From assembly GCA_944321455.1 (NCBI GenBank), contig CALULI010000004.1, positions 186,001 through 250,000 of the forward strand: a stretch of 64,000 bases of DNA, written 5' to 3'. The notes under the pieces are model-generated. The model did no database searches. It was not told where the DNA came from and saw only the letters and a list, made by a program, of their open reading frames with translations. Below are positions 53,999 to 61,806 of the stretch, one piece after another. Made by a program: the position numbers and the translations under genes. The stretch's first letter is position 1. Every line of letters starts with the position of its first letter. Source of the DNA: an uncultured Eggerthellaceae bacterium (GTDB lineage Bacteria > Actinomycetota > Coriobacteriia > Coriobacteriales > Eggerthellaceae).

Positions 53999-55642
53999 CT
54001 ACCAGCTCCACGCATCCACATTGTTAACCAGCGACCAACCGTGACCATGAGGATGCGGCTTTTGTTCAGCAATGCTCAACCCTGAGCGTTTGAAATACAG
54101 ATGGTCCACATTGACCAACCACACCCACGAGGCACCGCCCTGAGGAGCAACCCCTTCTGTACCGTCCCACTGAGCGCGTTTCCATTGGTCATAGGAGTCT
54201 TCAACGTGCGTCATGGCAAGAGCGGCATCAATGTGGCTGTCAACCGTTGCGTTTTCATACGTTGAATAGTTGCCCACGCCTGCTGAATAAATAAGGTTAT
54301 ACATTTCGGTAGGGCTGTTTGAACCCCAGCCCCACAAAAGAGGATCAGCGAATTCGCGTGGATACAGATCATCCCAGCCACCGCCATGGATGGTAACTTC
54401 AATGCCAAGCTGAGCCATCTGGTTGCTGAATTCAGTAGCAAGCGCTTGGCGAACAGAATCGTTAGAGCTGTAATACAGATCAAACTGTGCGCGGGTACCA
54501 TCTTTAACCAGAACGCCATCTTCACCAGCAATCCAGCCGCCCTGCTCAAGAAGACCGCGCGCGTATTCAGCATCAGTTTGGACAATCATATCTTCCGATG
54601 CCCACGGCGTACCATCGGAAACGCTATAAGCAGGACTACCATAGCCTGAAAGCACGTTGTTGATCATAGTTTCGCGATCCACGGCATAATTCATGGCGCG
54701 GCGCAGGGTAAGATCGCTCGTGACATTGTTGCCTAGTGGATACTCATTTTCTCCGTCCGCTTTTGTGCCTCCCGCAGGAACACAGGGAAACGAAATACCG
54801 CGGCTGTCCACCGAATCACAGACAAAGAGTTCATAGTGTTCTGGAACAGAAGACGCAAACGTCGCAGCCGTGTAGGCAACATCTACCTCTTGGGAATTAG
54901 CTGCCGCAAGTGAGGCGTCCTCTTCCATAAACACCACAATTACGCGCTCCATCGTTGGAGCCTGGCCATAGTAATCAGGATTTGCCTTAAAGATAACCTG
55001 CTGACCTTGGTCCCACTGTTCAAGCACATAGCGGCCAGAACCAATAGGCTGAGCGCCATAGGTTGCCGAATCATACGCATGTTCAGGCACAATGCCTACC
55101 ACCGCCAGCGTATAGAGCAGCGCATTAAATGGCTTGTTGAGGCGAATTTCTACCGTTGTCTCATCAAGGGCCACCGCTTCATCAACCATTGAAAGGTCAG
55201 CCTGAGCTGAAGGGGAATTATTGATGCCGTTGAGCGTAAAGGCAACATCAGAAGCACTCAGCTGCTCCCCGTCAGTAAAGTACGCATCATTGCGAAGCGT
55301 AAACGTCCACGTAAGACCATCAGGACTGCATTCGTACGACGTTGCAAGATCGTTGACAAAGTTAAGGTCCGTATCGGTAGTAATCAGGGTCGACTGGATC
55401 AGCGGTTCATGGACGTGCTCACCGCAACCCCAGGTAAAAAACGGATCAAATCCCGACGCAGGTTCAGAGGTGGTAGGCATAGAAATAACAACTTCATTGC
55501 TATTTCCCGTAACGGAAGCGCCTTCGGCAGGTGCTGAATCTGTCGAACATCCTGAAAGAATGCTTGACAGCAAGCCGCCAAAAGCAACCGTAGCAGCACC
55601 TGCACCACCCAGTTTGATGAAATTGCGTCGGGATAGATCCAT
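53999..55642 (-). CDS. Extracellular substrate-binding lipoprotein, NikA/DppA-like, Tat signal
   Basis: A 547-residue SBP_5-family protein. The N-terminus has a twin-arginine motif SRRNFIK (residues 4-10), a hydrophobic stretch and a lipobox LSGC with Cys32, so it should be exported folded by Tat and lipid-anchored. The body has the cluster 5 pattern (DGLTWTFTLRNDAYFTDGEQ, VEIRLNKPFNALLY, GSGRYVLEQWDQG). The C-terminus has EQKPHPHGHGWSLVNN, a histidine cluster not needed for peptides. Family members import peptides or nickel; I favour nickel (or a nickel chelate) because of this cluster, the His-rich ATPase and the NikR-like palindrome at the promoter. AGGAGA precedes ATG 55642. Confidence 0.85.
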   Translation of the reverse strand: MDLSRRNFIKLGGAGAATVAFGGLLSSILSGCSTDSAPAEGASVTGNSNEVVISMPTTSEPASGFDPFFTWGCGEHVHEPLIQSTLITTDTDLNFVNDLATSYECSPDGLTWTFTLRNDAYFTDGEQLSASDVAFTLNGINNSPSAQADLSMVDEAVALDETTVEIRLNKPFNALLYTLAVVGIVPEHAYDSATYGAQPIGSGRYVLEQWDQGQQVIFKANPDYYGQAPTMERVIVVFMEEDASLAAANSQEVDVAYTAATFASSVPEHYELFVCDSVDSRGISFPCVPAGGTKADGENEYPLGNNVTSDLTLRRAMNYAVDRETMINNVLSGYGSPAYSVSDGTPWASEDMIVQTDAEYARGLLEQGGWIAGEDGVLVKDGTRAQFDLYYSSNDSVRQALATEFSNQMAQLGIEVTIHGGGWDDLYPREFADPLLWGWGSNSPTEMYNLIYSAGVGNYSTYENATVDSHIDAALAMTHVEDSYDQWKRAQWDGTEGVAPQGGASWVWLVNVDHLYFKRSGLSIAEQKPHPHGHGWSLVNNVDAWSW

Positions 55643-55652
55643 GATGTCTCCT

Positions 55653-55675
55653 GTTACGAATTACTAATTCGTAAC
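55653..55675 (-). promoter_or_regulatory. Perfect 11-1-11 palindrome, NikR-like operator
   Basis: Arms GTTACGAATTA and TAATTCGTAAC flank one central base. With flanks it fits GTGTTAC-N13-GTAACAC, the NikR consensus I recall for delta-proteobacteria and relatives, with one mismatch. It covers the expected transcription start, 11-33 nt upstream of the substrate-binding protein ATG. Confidence 0.75.
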
Positions 55676-55677
55676 AC

Positions 55678-55705
55678 ATCCTATCAAAGAAATGTTACCG
55701 ATCAA
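55678..55705 (-). promoter_or_regulatory. Probable promoter of the nik-like operon
   Basis: Minus-strand -35 TTGATC (55700-55705), 16-nt spacer, -10 TAGGAT (55678-55683). The palindrome lies just downstream. A second inverted repeat, GTTACCGAT / ATCGGTAAC (55694-55730), overlaps the -35 and may be a second site or a hairpin after the P-ATPase-side gap. Confidence 0.55.
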
Positions 55706-55765
55706 GATTTTGTATCACTCAATCGGTAACTGGAGGCTCTTTTGTATGAAATTGTTGTATAGAGG

Positions 55766-57682
55766 CTAATCCCTAAACTGCTTTACATTCATGCAACGCA
55801 TAGCGTTCAGGATGGCAAGAATAGCAACACCGACATCGGCAAAGACCGCCATCCACATATTGGCAAGACCGACCGCAGCAAGAATCAGCACAGCAAACTT
55901 GATCACAAGAGCGAAGACAATGTTTTGGTGCACGATGCTCATGGTCTTGCGGGCAATACGAATAGCTTTCGCGATGTTTGAAGGCTTATCATCCATCAAG
56001 ACAATATCCGCAGCTTCAATAGCAGCGTCAGAGCCCATAGCACCCATCGCAATGCCAATATCAGCACGCGTCAAAACTGGCGCGTCGTTAATACCATCGC
56101 CCACAAAAGCAAGCTTGCCCTTTTCTGACGTGGTGCTAAGAAGCTTTTCAACTTCTTCAACCTTATCTTGAGGCAAGAGCTGGGCACGGAATTCGTCAAT
56201 ACCAAGCTTGTGCGCAACCGCAGCAGCAACCTCTTGGCGGTCTCCTGTCAACATGACGGTTTTCTTGACGCCAGCAGCGTGGAGATCTGCAATAGCAGCT
56301 GCAGCATCTTCCTTGACAACGTCTGCAATAACAATATGACCGCTGTAAACCCCATCAAGGGAAACATGCAAAATAGTGCCCGTCAGATCGCAGTCATGAT
56401 AGGAAATGCCGCCTTCGCTCATCAGCTTGTCATTGCCCACCAATACAACGCGTTCGTCAAGCAAGGCACGAACGCCATGACCGCCTGTTTCTTCTACCTG
56501 CTGAATGCGCTTTTGGTCAATGGTTCCTGAATAGGCTTCCTTAATAGAAAGCGCAATGGGGTGGTTTGAATAGGCTTCGGCATGCGCTGCAACAGACAAC
56601 AGCCAATCAGGATCAACATCGGCTTCAGGATGAACAGCAACAACATTGAAGGTGCCATCGGTAAGCGTACCTGTTTTGTCAAAGACAACGGTTTCGCTAT
56701 GGGCAAGGGTCTCTAGATAGTTGCTTCCCTTCACCAAAATACCCAGACGCGATGCACCGCCGATGCCTCCGAAAAACGATAGAGGAACCGAAATAACCAG
56801 CGCACAAGGACACGACACAACCAAGAAAATCAAACCGCGTTGTACCCAATCAGACCAGCTTTGAGCAAACAGCAGCGGTGGTACCAGTGCAAGCAGCAAG
56901 GCGACACCTACAACAACAGGGGTATAGTAGCGCGCGAATCGCGTAATAAAGTTTTCCGTGCGCGCCTTCTTTTCGCTTGCGTTTTCCACCAACTCAAGAA
57001 TGCGCGAGACCGTGGATTCGCCAAACGGTTTGGTCACGTTGATTGTCAAAACACCCGTCAGGTTGACGCAACCAGAAATAACTTCAGAACCGCTATCAAC
57101 ATGACGCGGAACTGATTCGCCAGTCAGCGCAGCGGTATCAAGCTGCGACGTTCCTTCAAGAACAATACCATCCAACGGAATACGCTCACCTGGTTGAACG
57201 ACAATTTCATCCCCCACCGCAACGTCATACGGATCAACCTTCACCAGGGCGCCATCTTTCATAATGTTGGCGTAATCAGGGGCAATGTCCATCATCTCCG
57301 CGATAGATTTACGCGAGCGATCAACCGCATAATCTTGGAAGAGCTCACCCACCTGATAGAACAGCATCACAGCAGCACCCTCAGCAAAATGAGGATCCGT
57401 ATCAGGGAACAGTACCAGGGCAAACGCTCCCACTGTTGCAATACTCATCAAAAAGTTTTCGTCGAAAACTTGACCGTGACCAATATTGCGAACTGCACGC
57501 CACAAAACATCATAGCCAGCAAGAATATAGGGAATAAGAAAGAGTACAAACTCTAAATAGATAGTATTTGGCTCAGAAACAAGCGTATTCAACGGCAGCA
57601 ATTCCGTTGTAGCATACACGCCTACGAAAAGAACAATGGCAACAACTATGCGGACGAGCGTTCTTTTTTGCTTTGTATTCAC
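55766..57682 (-). CDS. Zn/Cd/Pb-type heavy-metal P1B ATPase
   Basis: A 638-residue metal-exporting P-type ATPase. It has the CPC motif at 291-293 (SCPCALVISVPLSFFGG), the phosphorylated Asp335 in FDKTGTLTDG, LTGESVPR, and GDGINDAPVL. The last helix carries DVGVAILAILNAMR, whose Asp is typical of Zn/Cd (ZntA/CadA) pumps, not Cu. There is no N-terminal HMA domain; a separate HMA protein is encoded just upstream. It starts at GTG 57682 with AAGGA six nt upstream. Part of the SmtB-like operon, likely induced by zinc or cadmium. Confidence 0.93.
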   Translation of the reverse strand: MNTKQKRTLVRIVVAIVLFVGVYATTELLPLNTLVSEPNTIYLEFVLFLIPYILAGYDVLWRAVRNIGHGQVFDENFLMSIATVGAFALVLFPDTDPHFAEGAAVMLFYQVGELFQDYAVDRSRKSIAEMMDIAPDYANIMKDGALVKVDPYDVAVGDEIVVQPGERIPLDGIVLEGTSQLDTAALTGESVPRHVDSGSEVISGCVNLTGVLTINVTKPFGESTVSRILELVENASEKKARTENFITRFARYYTPVVVGVALLLALVPPLLFAQSWSDWVQRGLIFLVVSCPCALVISVPLSFFGGIGGASRLGILVKGSNYLETLAHSETVVFDKTGTLTDGTFNVVAVHPEADVDPDWLLSVAAHAEAYSNHPIALSIKEAYSGTIDQKRIQQVEETGGHGVRALLDERVVLVGNDKLMSEGGISYHDCDLTGTILHVSLDGVYSGHIVIADVVKEDAAAAIADLHAAGVKKTVMLTGDRQEVAAAVAHKLGIDEFRAQLLPQDKVEEVEKLLSTTSEKGKLAFVGDGINDAPVLTRADIGIAMGAMGSDAAIEAADIVLMDDKPSNIAKAIRIARKTMSIVHQNIVFALVIKFAVLILAAVGLANMWMAVFADVGVAILAILNAMRCMNVKQFRD

Positions 57683-57695
57683 CGCAGTCCTTCCC

Positions 57696-57914
57696 CTAGC
57701 GAAGAATAATCATGTCAGGTTCAACCTTCTTGCAAGCAATAACAACCTGATCCATGATTTCATCGAAGCGCTCATCGTCAGCATCAATCGTTAGTTTTTG
57801 CGTCATAAAATTCATGCGTGCACTGGAAACACCCTCAATCTTGTTAATAGAATGCTCCATTTTGGCAGCACAGTTAGCGCAATCAAGATCTTGCAGTTTA
57901 AATACCCTATGCAT
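57696..57914 (-). CDS. Stand-alone HMA heavy-metal-binding protein
   Basis: A 72-residue ferredoxin-fold HMA domain. The metal site is DCANCAAKME (CxxC near residues 12-15), followed by SINKIEGVSSARMNFMTQKL. The acidic residue before the first cysteine (LQDLDCANC) is seen in Zn/Cd-type domains. I start at ATG 57914 behind AAAAGGA; the TTG two codons earlier is unlikely. It lies between the repressor and the pump (13-nt gap to the pump) and probably hands metal to the pump, which lacks its own HMA domain. Confidence 0.92.
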   Translation of the reverse strand: MHRVFKLQDLDCANCAAKMEHSINKIEGVSSARMNFMTQKLTIDADDERFDEIMDQVVIACKKVEPDMIILR

Positions 57915-57932
57915 AATCAAATCCTTTTCTTG

Positions 57933-58256
57933 TTATTCGCAAATATGGTTCATACCCTGGGCAAGAATGGTTGCCACATGATTGTCGGAAAGCGAATAAA
58001 TGACATTTTTTCCATCACGCTTTGCGCGCACAAGCCGTGACTGTTTGAGCGTACGCAGCTGATGAGAGACAGCACTTTGCGTAGCTCCAATGGCCTCTGC
58101 CAAATCAGCAACGCAATGATCTTCCACCATCAAGGCGTACAAAATTTTGATACGAGTTGTGTCGCCGAATACCTTGAAAAGATCCGCCAAATCATAGAGA
58201 AGCTCTTCGTCAGGTATGACGTCACACATATCGTTATCAGTAGTTGTGTTTGTCAT
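57933..58256 (-). CDS. SmtB/ArsR-family zinc-sensing repressor
   Basis: A 107-residue winged-helix repressor. The recognition helix region is GATQSAVSHQLRTLKQSRLV. The C-terminal helix holds D91, H93, H104 and E107, exactly the spacing of the SmtB alpha-5 zinc site (D104, H106, H117, E120). C11 near the N-terminus and C48 in VEDHCVADLAE could form an alpha-3N-type site too. I start at ATG 58256 behind AAAGGTGA; ATG 58274 lies in the operator. It should release DNA when zinc (or cadmium) binds, switching on the HMA and pump genes downstream. Confidence 0.95.
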   Translation of the reverse strand: MTNTTTDNDMCDVIPDEELLYDLADLFKVFGDTTRIKILYALMVEDHCVADLAEAIGATQSAVSHQLRTLKQSRLVRAKRDGKNVIYSLSDNHVATILAQGMNHICE

Positions 58257-58272
58257 ATAGTCACCTTTCAAC

Positions 58273-58292
58273 ATATGAACATCTATTCATAA
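58273..58292 (-). promoter_or_regulatory. 12-2-12-type operator at the repressor promoter
   Basis: TGAACA-TC-TATTCA (58276-58289) in an extended ATATGAAC...TATTCATAA palindrome, matching the SmtB/ArsR-type consensus. It follows directly after the -10 box. Confidence 0.85.
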
Positions 58293-58319
58293 GTATAAGA
58301 ATAAAATACCGAATTACAA
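58292..58319 (-). promoter_or_regulatory. Promoter of the smtB-like/HMA/pump operon
   Basis: Minus-strand -35 TTGTAA (58314-58319), 16-nt spacer, -10 TATACT (58292-58297). Confidence 0.75.
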
Positions 58320-58355
58320 CCGTTTGAGAGAAAATAAATTAAATTTTTGAACATA

Positions 58356-58369
58356 TGAGTAATTATTCA
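58356..58369 (-). promoter_or_regulatory. Second SmtB-type operator upstream of the promoter
   Basis: TGAGTA-AT-TATTCA, 80 bp from the first site and 37 bp upstream of the -35. The rest of the 254-bp gap (58257-58510) shows no gene. Confidence 0.65.
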
Positions 58370-58510
58370 GATGAATGACAGTAAAGAAAGTTTCAGGAGC
58401 ACAGTTTACCCATGCGCACACATAATCACGTAAAGTTATTGGGACGTAGTGCGCTTCTTCCCTTTGTTCAAACCAGCAAGCAATGCGCATGCATTGAGCC
58501 TATTTGTGAA

Positions 58511-58828
58511 TCAAACACCGCTTAAGCGCAGTCCAATTACACCCACCAATACACAACCCAAGAAAACGAGCTTCAAAGGACGCTTGCTTTCCTTAAACAC
58601 CGCAATGCCAAACAGCGTAATGAAAATAGTCCCCAACCCTGTCCATACCGCATAGGCAATGCCTAAAGGCAATTCGGTAGTGGCAATTGAAAGCAAACCA
58701 ATGGAACAGATGCTGGAAAGAATACAGAGAATAGTAAATTTCTTCTTTTTGAAGCCTTCAGAGAGCTTCATGAATGCCGTGAAACCCAATTCAAAAATGG
58801 ACGAGCAGAACAAAACAAGCCACATCAT
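58511..58828 (-). CDS. Small multidrug resistance (SMR) transporter subunit
   Basis: A 105-residue four-helix protein. The first helix carries the essential Glu in SSIFELGFTAFMKLSEGF, and the family pattern GIAYAVWTGLGTIFITLFG spans helices 2-3. SMR proteins exchange protons for cations such as quaternary amines or guanidinium. Its ATG overlaps the stop of the larger SMR gene by 4 nt, so the two are probably subunits of a heterodimer (like EbrAB or YkkCD). AGGTGA precedes the start. Confidence 0.92.
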   Translation of the reverse strand: MMWLVLFCSSIFELGFTAFMKLSEGFKKKKFTILCILSSICSIGLLSIATTELPLGIAYAVWTGLGTIFITLFGIAVFKESKRPLKLVFLGCVLVGVIGLRLSGV

Positions 58829-59361
58829 TGCGCATCACCTGATTGTGCCTGTTCATTATCGCGACGTGTTTGTGAGGCCTGAGTGCATGCTTCCTTAAAA
58901 CTGCCGTCAACGCTTGTCTGCGTGCGCGCTTCCTGGTGGCCGCTATCACTCTGTGATTTTTGCTGACGAAGTTGTTCGTTGTAGGCATTAGCCATCTGTG
59001 CCACTGCCTGTTTCGCCTCTTGGCTGTCACAATACTTAAGCCCGATGACACCTATCATCAAAATGGCAATGGACGCTATCTTAAGAGCACTAATAGATTC
59101 TCCAAGACCAATAATGCCAACTAGGGTTGTACCTACAATACCAAGCCCTGTGAACACACCGTAGGACACACCAATACCCAAAACGCTCACAGGCTTTTCT
59201 AGCAAGAACAAATTAGCCGCCAAAATAGCAATCGTAATTGCGGTATACAAAGGAACCGTAAACCCATGCGAAAGCTTCATAGTGTAGGCCCACAGCACTT
59301 CAAGCACGCCACAAACTAGAAGAAAAAGCCACGATACTGCATGTTTTTGCGCAAGATCCAC
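58825..59361 (-). CDS. SMR transporter subunit with a C-terminal tail
   Basis: A 178-residue SMR protein. The Glu of helix 1 is in VCGVLEVLWAYTMKLSHGF, a sequence close to SugE/Gdx and paired SMR proteins; GVSYGVFTGLGIVGTTLVG and the final IGVIGLKYCDS helix complete the four-helix unit by about residue 105. About 70 further residues are a charged, Gln/Ser/Ala-rich cytoplasmic tail with no recognisable domain. I start at GTG 59361, since GGAGGAGG is right before it; ATG 59376 precedes that site. It pairs with the following subunit. Confidence 0.88.
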   Translation of the reverse strand: MDLAQKHAVSWLFLLVCGVLEVLWAYTMKLSHGFTVPLYTAITIAILAANLFLLEKPVSVLGIGVSYGVFTGLGIVGTTLVGIIGLGESISALKIASIAILMIGVIGLKYCDSQEAKQAVAQMANAYNEQLRQQKSQSDSGHQEARTQTSVDGSFKEACTQASQTRRDNEQAQSGDAQ

Positions 59362-59396
59362 GCTATCCTCCTCCATTTACAAACAAATCTCATGGC

Positions 59397-59443
59397 AGAA
59401 AAAAACCTGTTTCGTGGCAGCATACCATCCACCACGAAACAGG
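59397..59443 (-). terminator. Strong terminator after the osmolyte-type transporter operon
   Basis: Perfect 13-bp stem ACCTGTTTCGTGG / CCACGAAACAGGT, 14-nt loop, followed on the minus strand by TTTTTTT. Confidence 0.95.
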
Positions 59444-59470
59444 TATTATACCGATCAATTATGAAGCGTT

Positions 59471-60259
59471 CTACAGACGATGGCCCGCCATCAAACGCTC
59501 AACATACGGTGTTGCAGGGTTATTCACCACTGCCTCAGGACTATCAAACTGCTCAACCTTGCCCTTATCAAGAACACACAGCTTGGTACCCAATTTCAAA
59601 GCCTCACCCACATCATGCGTAACAAACACAATAGTGACGCCTGTTTCCCTGTAAATGTGCAGAATTTCATCCTGCAAGGAAGTACGGGTGATGGTATCAA
59701 CTGCACCAAATGGTTCATCCATCAACAAAAGACGTGGCTGATTTGCCAAAGCGCGTGCAATGCCAACACGCTGTTGCTGACCACCCGACAACTCATGAGG
59801 GAATTTCTTTAAGTATGAATCGTCCAGACCAACCATTTCAATGAGCGTATGAACGCGCTCTTTAATAAAGGCTTTATCAGCCTTTTCAAGCTTCATAACG
59901 TAGGCGATATTGTTGGCAACCGACATATGGGGGAACAAAACACTTCCCTGAATGGAGTAGCCAATGTGGCGACGAAGATTGATGAGGTCAAAATCCTGAA
60001 CATTGTGACCTGCTACCTTAACCACACCTGAAGTAGGCTCAATCAATCCGTTAACCATCTTCATCATGGTGGTCTTACCACCACCAGAGCTACCAACCAA
60101 CATGACGAATTCGCCCTGCTGAATAGACAGCGTCAAATCATCCAAAGCAAGGACGCCACTTCCCTTTTCATATTCCTTAGAAACATGATCGTATTCAATC
60201 GCGGGAATAGAAGGGTCAATTGCATCAGCTTTGATTTCTTCAAAAGTCAGAGTTCCCAT
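59471..60259 (-). CDS. ABC importer ATPase, OpuA/EgtV-like
   Basis: A 262-residue ATPase of the quaternary-amine uptake family. Walker A is GSSGGGKTTMMKMVNGL, signature ELSGGQQQRVGIARAL, Walker B LLLMDEPFGAVD. It lacks the C-terminal CBS domains found in many OpuA/ProV osmosensing ATPases, which argues somewhat against a classical osmolyte pump. It starts 5 nt after the permease-binding protein fusion gene and should energise it. Confidence 0.9.
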   Translation of the reverse strand: MGTLTFEEIKADAIDPSIPAIEYDHVSKEYEKGSGVLALDDLTLSIQQGEFVMLVGSSGGGKTTMMKMVNGLIEPTSGVVKVAGHNVQDFDLINLRRHIGYSIQGSVLFPHMSVANNIAYVMKLEKADKAFIKERVHTLIEMVGLDDSYLKKFPHELSGGQQQRVGIARALANQPRLLLMDEPFGAVDTITRTSLQDEILHIYRETGVTIVFVTHDVGEALKLGTKLCVLDKGKVEQFDSPEAVVNNPATPYVERLMAGHRL

Positions 60260-60264
60260 CTTAG

Positions 60265-61806
60265 CTACCCTTCTATTAATCCAGCAGAAACTAAGAAGTC
60301 GTGAGCAACTGTCTCAGGATCTTCACCATTAGAGTCAACGCGATTGTTCAGCTCTGCCATCGTGGTTTCGTCGAGGCAATCATTCAGGCGAGCAAGAACT
60401 TCATTGAGGTCTGGATGCCTATCAAGTACTTCTTGGCGAACAACAACGCCAGCCTGATAAGACGGGAAGAAGTTGCGGTCGTCTTCGAGTACTACTACAT
60501 CAGCTGAGCCAAGCTGACCGTCGGTAGTAAAGATTTCAATAACATCAACTTCGCCCGCATTGATGGTGTTGTACTTAAGACCTGTATCAAGGTCGATCGT
60601 GCTTGCGAATTCCATACCATACTCTTCGCAAAGAGCCGAATAACCGTCACCTTGGCGCTCCAAGAATTCTGGGTTGCCACCAAACTTAAGCTCCGAGGAT
60701 ACCGCTGCCAAATCAGAATACGTCTTCAGGTTGTATTGCTCGGCAACGTCTGTTCGAACCGCAATGCCATAGGTGTTTTCATAACCAAGCATTGATGTCC
60801 AGGTAATGCCCTTGCTATTGTATTGAGCTTGCAGGTCTTCGAATTGATCTTCTTGATAGACGCCTTCATTGTGCAGAACTTCAGCCCAGCCAGTACCCGT
60901 GTATTCGACATACATGTCATATTCGCCACTTTCAAGACCAGGCTGAATAGTGGAAGTACCCGCTGCAGACGTTAACTCAATATTGTAATCAGTGTTCTCA
61001 TCAACATATTGGGAAAGAATTTCGCCCATAACTAGCTGTTCAGTAAAGGCCTTGCTGGTAACACGAATGGTGTCCTGCTGCTGCATGCTTGAAAATGCGG
61101 TGCCACCAATCAGGGCAATAACGGCAAGAACAGCAACGCCAAAACCAATGAGCGTATGACGACGAGAGCGCTCAGAACGCTGACGACGAACGCGACGCTC
61201 TACGACACCAAGCAAAAGGTCAACAGCAACCGCGAGTAAAGCAGTCAAGATTGAACCAACCAAAACCATAGCCATGTTATTGGTAGAGATACCACGGAAG
61301 ATAGCCGTACCAAGACCACCAGCGCCAATGTAGGCTGCGATACTGGTGAGCGAAATGGTCATGGTAACCATGTTGCGGAAGCCCGACATAATAACCGGGA
61401 AAGCAAGGGGTAACTTGATCTTGAACAACATCTGCCAACGAGTTGAGCCCATGCCGCGGGCCGCTTCAATAATAGCAGGATTGATATTGCATATGCCGGT
61501 ATGCGTGTTTTTAACAATAGGCAACAATCCATACGCAGTAAGCGCAATAATAGCCGTTGTCTGGCCAGCACCCGTAAATGGAATCAACAAACCAAGCAAC
61601 GCCAAGGACGGAATAGTGTAGAGGAAGTTTACGACACTAAGCGTTGGTTTGGCGGCTCCCATCTTTTCACTAATCAAAATGCCTAAGACAAGACCAATTA
61701 CGCAGGCAAAAAAGATAGAGATCAGTGAGATAACCATGTGCTGAACGAACAACTCAAAAAAGAAGTCAGATCGCTCAAACAAGAGATTAACTGCGTCTGT
61801 TAGCAT
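60265..61806 (-). CDS. ABC permease fused to a substrate-binding domain (OpuB/EgtU-like)
   Basis: A 513-residue fusion. Residues 1 to about 210 form the permease (six helices) with the coupling loop EAARGMGSTRWQMLFKIKLP. After a basic linker and one more helix (TLIGFGVAVLAVIALIGGTAF), residues about 240-513 are a glycine-betaine-type binding domain starting IRVTSKAFTEQLVMGEILSQY, with GEYDMYVEYTGTGW and LKYNTINAGEVDVIEIFTTDG. This layout is used by osmolyte importers and by the ergothioneine importer EgtU described in streptococci. The substrate cannot be settled by eye. I start at ATG 61806 behind AAGGGG; GTG 61812 is too close to that site. Confidence 0.88.
   Translation of the reverse strand: MLTDAVNLLFERSDFFFELFVQHMVISLISIFFACVIGLVLGILISEKMGAAKPTLSVVNFLYTIPSLALLGLLIPFTGAGQTTAIIALTAYGLLPIVKNTHTGICNINPAIIEAARGMGSTRWQMLFKIKLPLAFPVIMSGFRNMVTMTISLTSIAAYIGAGGLGTAIFRGISTNNMAMVLVGSILTALLAVAVDLLLGVVERRVRRQRSERSRRHTLIGFGVAVLAVIALIGGTAFSSMQQQDTIRVTSKAFTEQLVMGEILSQYVDENTDYNIELTSAAGTSTIQPGLESGEYDMYVEYTGTGWAEVLHNEGVYQEDQFEDLQAQYNSKGITWTSMLGYENTYGIAVRTDVAEQYNLKTYSDLAAVSSELKFGGNPEFLERQGDGYSALCEEYGMEFASTIDLDTGLKYNTINAGEVDVIEIFTTDGQLGSADVVVLEDDRNFFPSYQAGVVVRQEVLDRHPDLNEVLARLNDCLDETTMAELNNRVDSNGEDPETVAHDFLVSAGLIEG

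Noticed and set aside
58449-58655. 68-residue plus-strand frame in the gap beside the SmtB operators
   Set aside because: It overlaps the SMR gene on the other strand and has no ribosome site or recognisable family.
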